From: Pseudomonadota bacterium
GTDB taxonomy: Bacteria; Pseudomonadota; Gammaproteobacteria; Steroidobacterales; Steroidobacteraceae
NCBI GenBank assembly: GCA_016704655.1
Contig: JADIZR010000003.1
Location: forward strand, 62,001-126,000
DNA: 64,000 nucleotides
Direction: 5' to 3'
Shown here: positions 35,790-43,199 of the stretch, one piece after another
Layout: each line of letters opens with the position of its first letter
Position numbering within the stretch: position 1 is the stretch's first letter
Notes under the pieces: generated by a model
Database searches by the model: none
Seen by the model: only the letters and a program-made list of their open reading frames with translations
What the model was told of the DNA's origin: nothing
Made by a program: the position numbers and the translations under genes

Positions 35790-35909
35790 GAGTCGTTCGG
35801 TGCGCCGAACGGCTCGCTCAGGCGCGGCGTGTCGAGCGTTTGATTCGGTTGATTGTCCGAATCGCGTGTCTGCCTTTCCGCGATTCGGACAATCAACCGA
35901 ATCGAACGC
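35790..35909 (+). repeat. Composite two-hairpin element, copy D
   Basis: Hairpin 1 has arms GAGTCGTTCGG and CCGAACGGCTC (35790-35800, 35805-35815; 11 bp with one G-T pair). The linker CTCAGGCGCGG is at 35817-35827. Hairpin 2 has arms 35836-35865 and 35880-35909 (30 bp, one G-T pair) and the invariant loop GTGTCTGCCTTTCC (35866-35879). The arm ends 3 bases from the stop codon of the RDD gene, which is transcribed toward it. Copies C and D are inverted to each other about 180 bases apart. Confidence 0.93.
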
Positions 35910-35912
35910 CCG

Positions 35913-36398
35913 TCACTTCCCCGCCTTCCGACGCTTAGGCAGCACAACGACCCGCGACCGCGAAAGCAGGTCATGCCAGGTGCGGCGGTCACGATCGAAC
36001 AACGCCCACACCCAGCCGAGACCCGCCGGCAGCCACGAGAGGATGCTCGCGCCCAGTCGCACGGCCACGTCCCGCCACGTCAGCAGGAACCCGTCGTCGC
36101 GCTGCACGCGCAACCGCCACGTCGTCATGCCCAGCGTCTGCCCGCGCTGGGTCCAGGGCAAGCCGAAGTACGCAAGGATAGCGGCGACGAGCGACGCCCA
36201 GTACGTCAGGACCAGCAGGGGCGCGCGATCCCACGTCACGGCCTCGCCGCCGGTAAACGGCAGGAAGCACGCGGTGACGATCATCAGCACCGCCAGGACC
36301 AGCAGGCCGTCGTAGACCATCGCCGCGAATCGTCGCAGCAGCCCAGCCGGCGGCAGTTCATCAGCGGAGGTCGAGGAGTCGCTGTCTCGGCTTTGCAT
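35913..36398 (-). CDS. RDD-family membrane protein
   Basis: A 161-residue inner-membrane protein with the RDD pattern: LLRRFAAMVYDGLLVLAVLM (Arg and Asp of the name), a second and third helix, then GQTLGMTTWRLRV and a C-terminal LFDRDRRTWHDLLSRSRVV. RDD proteins are poorly defined; some take part in ion homeostasis. Start chosen at the ATG 36398 (MQSRDSD); an ATG at 36410 is equally possible. Element D begins 3 bases beyond its stop. Confidence 0.88.
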   Translation of the reverse strand: MQSRDSDSSTSADELPPAGLLRRFAAMVYDGLLVLAVLMIVTACFLPFTGGEAVTWDRAPLLVLTYWASLVAAILAYFGLPWTQRGQTLGMTTWRLRVQRDDGFLLTWRDVAVRLGASILSWLPAGLGWVWALFDRDRRTWHDLLSRSRVVVLPKRRKAGK

Positions 36399-36539
36399 TG
36401 CAGTCAGCATTCGGCAGGAAAAACGATTGCAGCCTGCGTGACCGGCTTGCGTGGGTCGCAACGGTAGGCGAAATTGCAGCGCGAGTCACGGTGTTCCAGG
36501 ATGGAATCCGTTCGCTGTCCAGCGACGAATGAGGTGACG

Positions 36540-37235
36540 ATGACTTTGAGTCCTGCTGACGGTCCGGCAACTGCGACAGCGCTGGTCTGGGACTGGCCGC
36601 TGCGCGTGTTTCACTGGGCGCTCGTGCTGGCCGTCGCTGGTTCGTTCGCGACGCACTACGCGGGGATGGAGTGGTTCGACTGGCATCGCCGTTGCGGCTA
36701 TGTCGCTGCCGTACTGATCGGATTCCGGCTCGCCTGGGGTTTCGTGGGTCCGCGGTATTCACGGTTCTCGTCATTCCTGCGCGGGCCGCGCGCGGTGATC
36801 GAACACCTGCGAGGCCGGCAGCCGTACCCGAAAGCGGGCCACAATCCCGTCGGCGCGGTCAGCGTGCTGGTGTTCCTGGCGTCGCTGGCGCTGCAGACGG
36901 GCACGGGACTGTTCGCCAATGATGAGATCGCGAACGCCGGACCTTTCTATGGCTGGGTAACGCAGGAAACCAGCAACCGCCTCACCGGCCTGCACGACCT
37001 CAATTCCACAGCCCTGATTGTGCTGATCGCCATGCACCTCGCCGCCATCGCGTGGTACGACGGGCGACGACGGCTTGGCCTGGTGCGCGCGTTCTGGACG
37101 GGCCGCAAGGCAGGAGTCGAGGGCATTCGTGCCTCACGCGGCGGACTCGCTCTCGTCATCGTGGTGGCTTTGATCGTCGCCCTGACGCTCGCGATCCGCG
37201 CGGCGCCAGAGGCTTCGGTCAACGTCTACTTCTGA
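36540..37235 (+). CDS. Cytochrome b561-family membrane protein
   Basis: A 231-residue di-haem b-type cytochrome of the inner membrane. Four to five helices carry candidate axial histidines in VFHWALVLAVAGSFATHYAG, DWHRRCGYVAAVLIG, GLHDLNSTALIV and AMHLAAIAWYD. GAGG stands just before the ATG at 36540. Such proteins pass electrons between quinol and a periplasmic c-type cytochrome. It converges on a cytochrome c' gene, a frequent pairing. Confidence 0.9.
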   Translation: MTLSPADGPATATALVWDWPLRVFHWALVLAVAGSFATHYAGMEWFDWHRRCGYVAAVLIGFRLAWGFVGPRYSRFSSFLRGPRAVIEHLRGRQPYPKAGHNPVGAVSVLVFLASLALQTGTGLFANDEIANAGPFYGWVTQETSNRLTGLHDLNSTALIVLIAMHLAAIAWYDGRRRLGLVRAFWTGRKAGVEGIRASRGGLALVIVVALIVALTLAIRAAPEASVNVYF

Positions 37236-37299
37236 TAGGAAGCGACCCGTCAAGCGTAGCGGCGAGTTCCAGGACGCAGCCCGTTCCGCCGCAGATCGC

Positions 37300-37767
37300 T
37301 CACTCGTTCTTGTACTTGTCGTGGCACGCCTTGCAGGCGTTGGCCGTGTCGAAAAACGCCGACTTGCTCTTGGCAAAATCGCCCGTTTTCGCCACGGCGG
37401 CCAGCGTGGCGCTGCGCTCGACGAGGTCTTTCATCTTCGCGTCAAAGTCCGCGCGGTTGGCCCACATCGCGGGCTTAAGTTCCGAGTGCGGCAGGTTCCG
37501 TGTTTCGGCCGGGAAGCCTTCGCTCAGCATCGGTGCGATCAGCGCGACGCGGTCGGCACGCCTGGCGAATTCGGCGGCGTCGTAAGGTGCCTTGCCCTGG
37601 GCCATCGCGCCCATCGGACCAAAGTTCCAGGCCATCACCTGGTACAGCGACTTGCGGTACTTGAGCGCCTGCTCGCCTTTCGACGGCGGGCTGTCGGCCT
37701 GCACGGCACCGACGAACAGGCACGTGGTCGTGAGCAGGGCGATTGCGAACGGACGGGAACACTTCAT
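37300..37767 (-). CDS. Cytochrome c' (class II c-type cytochrome)
   Basis: A periplasmic four-helix cytochrome of 155 residues. A signal peptide (PFAIALLTTTCLFVGAVQA) is followed by KYRKSLYQVMAWNFGPMGAM and ends in the haem-attachment motif CKACHDKYK typical of the class. It probably handles electrons or binds NO/CO. Its convergent position to the cytochrome b561 gene suggests a redox pair. The two are separated by 64 bases. Confidence 0.93.
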   Translation of the reverse strand: MKCSRPFAIALLTTTCLFVGAVQADSPPSKGEQALKYRKSLYQVMAWNFGPMGAMAQGKAPYDAAEFARRADRVALIAPMLSEGFPAETRNLPHSELKPAMWANRADFDAKMKDLVERSATLAAVAKTGDFAKSKSAFFDTANACKACHDKYKNE

Positions 37768-37856
37768 GGGTGATGCGCTCCTTCAAGCGGCGGTACTCGG
37801 GGGACCGCGAAGGTACCGCAGGCCGCGTGACGGTGTCACGATGCCAATGCTGGCAA

Positions 37857-38606
37857 TCAACCCGTACGATGCGACGTGGCGAGGATGTCGGCGCGATACG
37901 CGCGCAGGATTTTCCAGATCTCGGTCTCGGACGGGCGATCGGCCATGCGGGCGATCAGGCCTGCGAGCGCCGGCCATTCGCGGCCCCACTCGAGCATGCG
38001 GACTGCGTCGGCGATCACCTGCTGTGTCATCGCGTCCGTAGGCGGGGGCGTGGATTGCGACGCCGGGGCGGCTGCGGGACGAGCGGCGGGCTGCGGCACG
38101 GGTGCTGCTACCGGGGTCGAACGAGACCGTGTCGGCCGCTTGTGTGATCCGGTGGAAGACTTGTGGGTCGCGCTCGTCTGCGCGACTTTCGCTGAGGTGG
38201 TCGCGGCGCCCGTGCTGCCATGATTCGGGGCGGCCCTGGTTACGGCACGAAGCCGTGGTTGCTCCACCGTTGCGGACATGCCCGAATCGCGCGCCTTGCC
38301 CGTTGCCAGTGGGATGAAGCGCTCGATGTGTTCCGTGCCGAGCAGGCTGGTCAGGAACGCCATCAGTTCGAGCGACTCGGCGAATTTTGCATCGCCGGCA
38401 TCGCGGCGCTCGCTGATGTGTGCCTTCAATTCCAGCAGGCGGGTGCGGGCAAGGTTCAGGACCAGAGCATTCGGTCGCTGGTGCTTCGGCCAGGCTTCAG
38501 CCCGCGCATAGGCGGCGTCATCCAGTTGCAGGTAACGCAGGTGCAGCTCGACGCTCGCCAGCCAGCGATCGAGCAACTCCTCCACGCGCCTGTCCGTCGT
38601 CGACAT
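37857..38606 (-). CDS. Hypothetical protein with Ala/Pro/Thr-rich linker
   Basis: A 249-residue protein that I do not recognise. The N-terminal ~110 residues look helical and charged (TTDRRVEELLDRWLASVELH, LARTRLLELKAHISERRDAG). Residues ~110-190 are a Thr/Ser/Pro/Ala-rich linker, and the last ~60 a small helical domain (QQVIADAVRMLEWGREWPAL, ISRMADRPSE-like). No signal peptide or membrane helix is seen. It starts at the ATG 38606 and stands alone between the cytochrome c' and DUF6502 genes. Confidence 0.75.
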   Translation of the reverse strand: MSTTDRRVEELLDRWLASVELHLRYLQLDDAAYARAEAWPKHQRPNALVLNLARTRLLELKAHISERRDAGDAKFAESLELMAFLTSLLGTEHIERFIPLATGKARDSGMSATVEQPRLRAVTRAAPNHGSTGAATTSAKVAQTSATHKSSTGSHKRPTRSRSTPVAAPVPQPAARPAAAPASQSTPPPTDAMTQQVIADAVRMLEWGREWPALAGLIARMADRPSETEIWKILRAYRADILATSHRTG

Positions 38607-38746
38607 CGTGCCCGCACCCCGTCCTTGTGGTCGGAGTCTAGCGGGCAACGAGGGGCCTGACGTGGCGCGGCTGGCAAAGCTGTGACCCGCAGCGCAGTTC
38701 CAGCCAGGGTCCCCTTCCGGTCAATTTCGGGGTTGCAGAATATCTG

Positions 38747-38771
38747 TATATGGGACATAGTGTCCCACATA
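38747..38771. promoter_or_regulatory. 25-bp inverted repeat, candidate operator of the DUF6502-DUF5666 operon
   Basis: TATaTGGGACA and TGTCCCAcATA are 11-bp arms with one mismatch around a 3-base centre (TAG). It lies at the very start of the DUF6502 gene, covering the possible ATG at 38750 and touching the one at 38771. A regulator binding here would block transcription or initiation. The surrounding 40 bases are AT-rich compared with the rest of the window, as expected for a promoter. Confidence 0.6.
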
Positions 38772-39607
38772 TGGTAATTCAGCTTCAGCGTTCCATCGTC
38801 ACGGCCAGCCTGCGCTGGTTGCGGCCGATCGCGCGCTGGTTGTTGAAATCTGGTGTCACCTGGAAGGAATTCGCTGAGCTTTCGCGCGGCGTCTTCGTCA
38901 GTGTCGCGGCCGAGGAATTCGGTTTGCGCGGCCGCCCCACCAACGTGTCGCGCATCGCGCTGCTGACGGGCATGACTCGGCGTGAGGTGCGTCGCTATCG
39001 CGATTCCGGGGTGGAGACTCCGACCGAGGACGTGCGGGCCGAGGACGATCTCAACCACGCGAGCCGCGTGCTGGCGGGCTGGCACCTCGACGCCGAGTTC
39101 ATCGATGAGGTCGGCAGGCCGCGTGCGCTGGAGGCCAAGGGCGACGGAGCGACCTTCGAACAACTCGTGCGTCGCTACGCGGGCGACATCCCGGTGACGG
39201 CACTGATCAAGGAACTCGTGCGTTCGAACTCGATCGAGCGTACGCAGGACGGTTGCTATCGCGCGCTGCGCCGCTTCTACATGCCGCGGGCCATGGACGG
39301 GCAGGCCGTCGAGCGTGCGGGCGCGGTGATCGCCGACCTCGCGACGACCGTCGAACACAACCTCACGCGTGATGCCACGGAGCCGCCCCGCTTCGAGGGT
39401 CGCGCCCAGAACCGCCACGTCGATCCGCGCCAGCTTCCGGCCTTCCGCGCGTTCATGGAGCGCGAAGGCCAGGCGTTCCTGGAACGCTGCGACGAATGGC
39501 TGAGCGCGCATGAAGCGCAACAGGTCGATGGGGCGCCGGTCGCCACGCTGCGATTGGGCGTAGGGGTCTTTGCAATTCAGGAACGGATGGTCGGAGAAGA
39601 ATCATGA
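38771..39607 (+). CDS. DUF6502-like protein
   Basis: A 278-residue protein (285 if started at the ATG 38750). The N-terminal half is helical with RWLRPIARWLLKSGVTWKEF and RGVFVSVAAEEFGLRGRPTN, followed by SRIALLTGMTRREVRRYRD, which resembles a helix-turn-helix. This is the pattern I associate with DUF6502, whose function is unknown. It is coupled to the following lipoprotein gene (ATGA). If it binds DNA, the palindrome at its start would be an obvious autoregulatory target; that is inference. Confidence 0.8.
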   Translation: MVIQLQRSIVTASLRWLRPIARWLLKSGVTWKEFAELSRGVFVSVAAEEFGLRGRPTNVSRIALLTGMTRREVRRYRDSGVETPTEDVRAEDDLNHASRVLAGWHLDAEFIDEVGRPRALEAKGDGATFEQLVRRYAGDIPVTALIKELVRSNSIERTQDGCYRALRRFYMPRAMDGQAVERAGAVIADLATTVEHNLTRDATEPPRFEGRAQNRHVDPRQLPAFRAFMEREGQAFLERCDEWLSAHEAQQVDGAPVATLRLGVGVFAIQERMVGEES

Positions 39608-41037
39608 TGCATGCTGGCAAAGCGGTGCGACGCTGGACGACGTTGGGTGTTGCGATCCTGATCGCTGCCTGCGGCGGCGGAGGCAGCTCGGGCGACGTCA
39701 CCGCGGGCATCGATCGCGGCGGCATCGTCACGGCTACGGGTTCCATCACTGGCTTTGGCAGCGTGCACGTCAATGGCGTGCACTACGTGACCACGGGCGC
39801 CACCATCACGCTCGACGACAATCCCGGCAGCGAATCCGACCTGCGTGTCGGCCAGGTCGTGCGTATCGAAGGTCGCCTCGACCAGGACGGCCTCAACGGC
39901 ACGGCAACGCGCGTCATCTTCGACGACGAAGTCGAAGGTCCAGTGCAGAGCATCGACCTCGCAAGTTCCCGGATGGTCGTGCTCGGACGCACGGTCCAGG
40001 TCGGCACGCAGACGTCCTTCGACGACAGCATCTCGCCGCGCAGCCTCGAGGGCGTTGCCGTAGGGGACCGCATGGAAGTGAGCGGACAAGTGGCGACCAC
40101 GGGCGTCATCGAGGCGACGCGCATCGAACGCAAGACCGTGCAGTCGAGCGTCGAAGTGAAGGGCACGATCGGCTCGCTCGACACGAACGCACGCAGCTTT
40201 GCGCTCGACCAGCTGACGGTCTCGTATGCGGGTGCGCAGCTGAACGGATTCGCCAGCGGGCAGCCGGCGAATGGCGACCGCGTCGAGGCCTTTGGCACCG
40301 TCGATGTCAATGGCGTGCTGGTTGCGACCCGCATCGAGAAGGAAAGCGGTGGTGCCGCGGGTAACGCCGACGAACAGGCGGACTATGAAGGCCTGATCAC
40401 GAGTTTCGTGTCCGCGACCGATTTCTCGGTTGCCGGGCAGCACGTCACGACGACTGCGTCGACCGCTTATGAAGGCGGCACGGCGTCGAACCTTGCACTC
40501 GACGTGCCCGTCGAGGTCGAGGGCCGCTTCAACGCGTCGGGCGTCATCGTCGCGACCAAGGTGCAGTTCCACCGCCGCAGCGACACGGAGTTCTCAGGTC
40601 GCGTGGACTCGGTGAACGCGGCAGGGAACAGCCTGGTGGTCTTCGGCGTCACGATCCGCGTGAACTCTCTCACGCGCTTCGAGGACCATAGCGGCGCCGA
40701 CGTGCAGCAGTTCAGCCTCGCCAGCATCGCCGTCGGCGACTACGTGGAAGTCGACGCCTACAACGACGGTAGCGGGCTGCTTGCGACCAAGCTCGAACGC
40801 GACGACAACCAGGGCGAAGTCCAGCTCGAGGGTGTCGCCCAGAACGTGGCCGCGCCGAATTTCACGGTTGGCGGCGTCGCCGTCACGACCGATGGCAATA
40901 CCGAATTCAGGGATATCAATGGCGTGACCATCAGCGCCGCGGCGTTCTTTCAGGCGGCCCCGGGCCGCCAGGTCAAGGCGCGCGGCACGCTGGTGGGCAA
41001 CGTCGTGCTGGCCACGAGGGCCGAACTCGAGGACTGA
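39604..41037 (+). CDS. DUF5666-repeat lipoprotein
   Basis: A 477-residue lipoprotein. The signal ends in a lipobox (GVAILIAACGGGG) followed by a Gly/Ser spacer. The rest is at least five beta-rich units of ~70 residues with the repeating theme GxFGSVxVNGVxY / D...LRVGQVVRIEG / G..xATRIE, the DUF5666 pattern (small OB-like barrels). No enzyme motif is seen. It is probably anchored to the outer membrane and displayed in the periplasm or on the surface. The ATG overlaps the DUF6502 stop; the second DUF5666 gene follows after 77 bases and looks like a divergent duplicate. Confidence 0.87.
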   Translation: MMHAGKAVRRWTTLGVAILIAACGGGGSSGDVTAGIDRGGIVTATGSITGFGSVHVNGVHYVTTGATITLDDNPGSESDLRVGQVVRIEGRLDQDGLNGTATRVIFDDEVEGPVQSIDLASSRMVVLGRTVQVGTQTSFDDSISPRSLEGVAVGDRMEVSGQVATTGVIEATRIERKTVQSSVEVKGTIGSLDTNARSFALDQLTVSYAGAQLNGFASGQPANGDRVEAFGTVDVNGVLVATRIEKESGGAAGNADEQADYEGLITSFVSATDFSVAGQHVTTTASTAYEGGTASNLALDVPVEVEGRFNASGVIVATKVQFHRRSDTEFSGRVDSVNAAGNSLVVFGVTIRVNSLTRFEDHSGADVQQFSLASIAVGDYVEVDAYNDGSGLLATKLERDDNQGEVQLEGVAQNVAAPNFTVGGVAVTTDGNTEFRDINGVTISAAAFFQAAPGRQVKARGTLVGNVVLATRAELED

Positions 41038-41114
41038 CCGGAGTTCCGGGGTAAAGACGGGCCTGCAATGACGGGTCCGATACCGATCAGTACCGAGCTG
41101 TGCAGAGGTGTGAG

Positions 41115-43121
41115 ATGAAGTCAGTGCAGAAGAACGTTCTAGGAATGACGGCAGTGGCCCTGCTGGTTGCCGGGTGCGGTGGCGGGGGAGGTTCGACCGA
41201 CGACGGCGCGACCTCTAACCCGCCGCCTGCGACCGGCACGACCACGACCACGTTTGTCACGGGCGCAATCGCCGGTTTCGGCAGCGTCATCGTCAATGGC
41301 GTGCGTTACGACACGGACTCGGCGCAGGTCAGCATCGAGGACAAGCCGGCCACGGCCGGCGAGCTGAAAGTGGGTGAGGTCATCCGCCTGACGGCTGAGG
41401 TCGATGCGCAGGGCGTCGCGCGCGCGAAGTCCATCCAGCAGGATCACCTGATCCAGGGCGCCGTGCAGGCAGTCGACGCAGCAGCGGGCACGCTAACGAT
41501 CGCCGGGCAGGTGATCATCGTTGACAACGAGACGATGTTCGACGATTCGATCCCGACTCGAACGCTGGCGGGAATCACCGTCGGCGACGTAATCGAGGTG
41601 CACGGCTTCGCCGCTACGGGTGGCTCGGCGCGCGCGACCCGCATCGAGAAGGCAAGAGCGGGCGAGATCGAGGTCGAAGTGACCGGCCTGGTCAGCAACC
41701 TCGATACCGGCCAGAAGCGCTTCAACGTCGGCACGCTCGTCGTCGACTACTCGGCGGCGACGCTCGAAGATTTCGGCTCGGCGGGCGTTGCAGCCGGCAA
41801 CCTCGTCGAGGTCAAGGGAACGTCGTTCCTGGCCGACGGCGCCTTGCGCGCCACGAAGGTGGAACGAGAGGGCCATAATTCTGACGGCCGCAGCGGCGAC
41901 GACAGCGAAGTCGAGGGACTCGTCACCCGGTTCGGCTCCGCGACGGACTTCGACGTCGCCGGCCAGAAGGTCGTGACGAACGCAGCGACGGCCTTCGTCA
42001 ATGGCACCGCGGCCGACCTTCAGCTCAACGTGAAGGTGGAAGCCGAGGGCAAGTTCGATGCATCCAACGCGCTCCTCGCGGCGAAGGTCGCGTTCAAGCG
42101 GCAGTCGACGGCCCGTCTTGCGGCCATGGTCGAGATCGTTGACGCCGGTGGCGGCAGTTTCCGCGCGCTGGGCATCACGGTCGTGGTTTCGAATACGACG
42201 TTGAAGGAAGACCACGAGAGCGACGATCACTTCTTCAACCTCGCCGACCTGCGCGTCGGCGACTGGGTGGAAGTCGGCGGCTATGTCGATCCGGCCGGCA
42301 CCGGCCGGCTGATCGCGACCCGGCTCGAGCGTGACGATCCCGAAGACGAGGTCGAGTTGCGCGGTCCGGCGACCGATATCGCGTCGACGAGCCTCAAGGT
42401 GCTGGGCGTCAGCGTGGAGTTGTTGCCGGGCACGGAGTACGAGGACGAAGACACCCGTATCTCGGCAAGCGAGTTTCTTGCGCGCGCGGTCGGCCAGACC
42501 GTCGAAGTCGACGGCAGCTGGAACGGCACGTCCCTGCTCGCCGACGAGGCGGAGATCGAGCGTGAGGGCGGTGGTGTCGTCACCCCGCCAGTGACACCGC
42601 CGGTGACGCCGCCTAGCGGCGGCAACCAGGCGCCGTTCGCCAATGCAGGCACGTCGCGCAATGTCACGACGGCTGCCACGGTCACGCTCAACGGCACCGC
42701 GAGCACGGATCCGGAAGGCGCTGCGCTCACGTATGCGTGGGTGCTGCAGGTCCCGGGCGGCAGCAGCGCGAGCTTGTCCAGCGCCACGAGCAGCCAGCCG
42801 AGCTTCGTAGCCGATGTCGCAGGTGCGTACACCGCGACGTTGACCGTGAGCGACGGTTCCCTTTCGGCGTCGGCCAGCATTGTGATCACGGCCCAGGCGC
42901 CGACCACGCCGCCTTCGTCCATCGACGGCGCGTCCCTCTACACGGCGAAGTGCCAGAGCTGTCACGGCGCGATCCAGCCGATCTTCAGCCGCAACGCGCG
43001 TGATGCAGCGAGGATCCAGGCCGCGATCGACGGCAACAAGGGCGGCATGGGATCGCTCTCGGCACTGACGACCGCAGAAGTGCAGGCGATTGCAGCCGCG
43101 ATCACGGCGGCCAATCCGTAA
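41115..43121 (+). CDS. Lipoprotein with DUF5666 repeats, PKD-like domain and a c-type haem motif
   Basis: A 668-residue lipoprotein (TAVALLVAGCGGGG lipobox). Residues ~45-490 are DUF5666-type beta units (IAGFGSVIVNGVRY, LKVGEVIRLTAEV and so on), followed by a TPPV-repeat linker at ~495. A PKD/Ig-like domain comes next (NQAPFANAGTSRNV, TDPEGAALTYAWVL, SFVADVAGAYTATLTVSDGS). Last is a short cytochrome c-like end with CQSCHG (about residue 615) and a following helix. A single CxxCH with a later Met (GGMGS) suits a mono-haem c domain. ATG 41115 follows an AGAGG-type ribosome-binding site. The combination suggests a surface electron-transfer or haem-carrying protein; the function is inferred. Confidence 0.87.
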   Translation: MKSVQKNVLGMTAVALLVAGCGGGGGSTDDGATSNPPPATGTTTTTFVTGAIAGFGSVIVNGVRYDTDSAQVSIEDKPATAGELKVGEVIRLTAEVDAQGVARAKSIQQDHLIQGAVQAVDAAAGTLTIAGQVIIVDNETMFDDSIPTRTLAGITVGDVIEVHGFAATGGSARATRIEKARAGEIEVEVTGLVSNLDTGQKRFNVGTLVVDYSAATLEDFGSAGVAAGNLVEVKGTSFLADGALRATKVEREGHNSDGRSGDDSEVEGLVTRFGSATDFDVAGQKVVTNAATAFVNGTAADLQLNVKVEAEGKFDASNALLAAKVAFKRQSTARLAAMVEIVDAGGGSFRALGITVVVSNTTLKEDHESDDHFFNLADLRVGDWVEVGGYVDPAGTGRLIATRLERDDPEDEVELRGPATDIASTSLKVLGVSVELLPGTEYEDEDTRISASEFLARAVGQTVEVDGSWNGTSLLADEAEIEREGGGVVTPPVTPPVTPPSGGNQAPFANAGTSRNVTTAATVTLNGTASTDPEGAALTYAWVLQVPGGSSASLSSATSSQPSFVADVAGAYTATLTVSDGSLSASASIVITAQAPTTPPSSIDGASLYTAKCQSCHGAIQPIFSRNARDAARIQAAIDGNKGGMGSLSALTTAEVQAIAAAITAANP

Positions 43122-43164
43122 CTCGACCGACTGACAGAACCCCGGACCTCTCGGTCCACCCCTT

Positions 43165-43199
43165 GGGCGGGATGGCGTAAACCTCCCGCCCTATTTTTT
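43165..43199 (+). terminator. Rho-independent terminator after the haem lipoprotein gene
   Basis: GGGCGGGA (43165-43172) pairs with TCCCGCCC (43184-43191), followed by TATTTTTTC. It ends the DUF6502-DUF5666 operon, and its U-tract overlaps the 3' end of the convergent substrate-binding protein gene. Confidence 0.85.

Larger units (their letters stand above)
35399..35912. other. Intergenic gap between convergent lptG and RDD genes
   Basis: Apart from elements C and D, the 180 bases between them hold a short perfect palindrome (TGTGCCA-T-TGGCACA, 35652-35666) and no convincing ORF. No U-tract terminator is seen for either convergent gene. Confidence 0.7.

Noticed and set aside
513..35909. The repeats as a CRISPR array or integron attC sites
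   Set aside because: The copies are single or paired at distant loci with no regular spacers and no cas or integrase gene; attC sites share their outer arms, which these do not.
513..35909. The repeats as MITEs of a known transposon type
   Set aside because: MITE arms are the conserved part and are flanked by target duplications; here the arms vary, the loop is constant, and I see no direct repeats at the borders.
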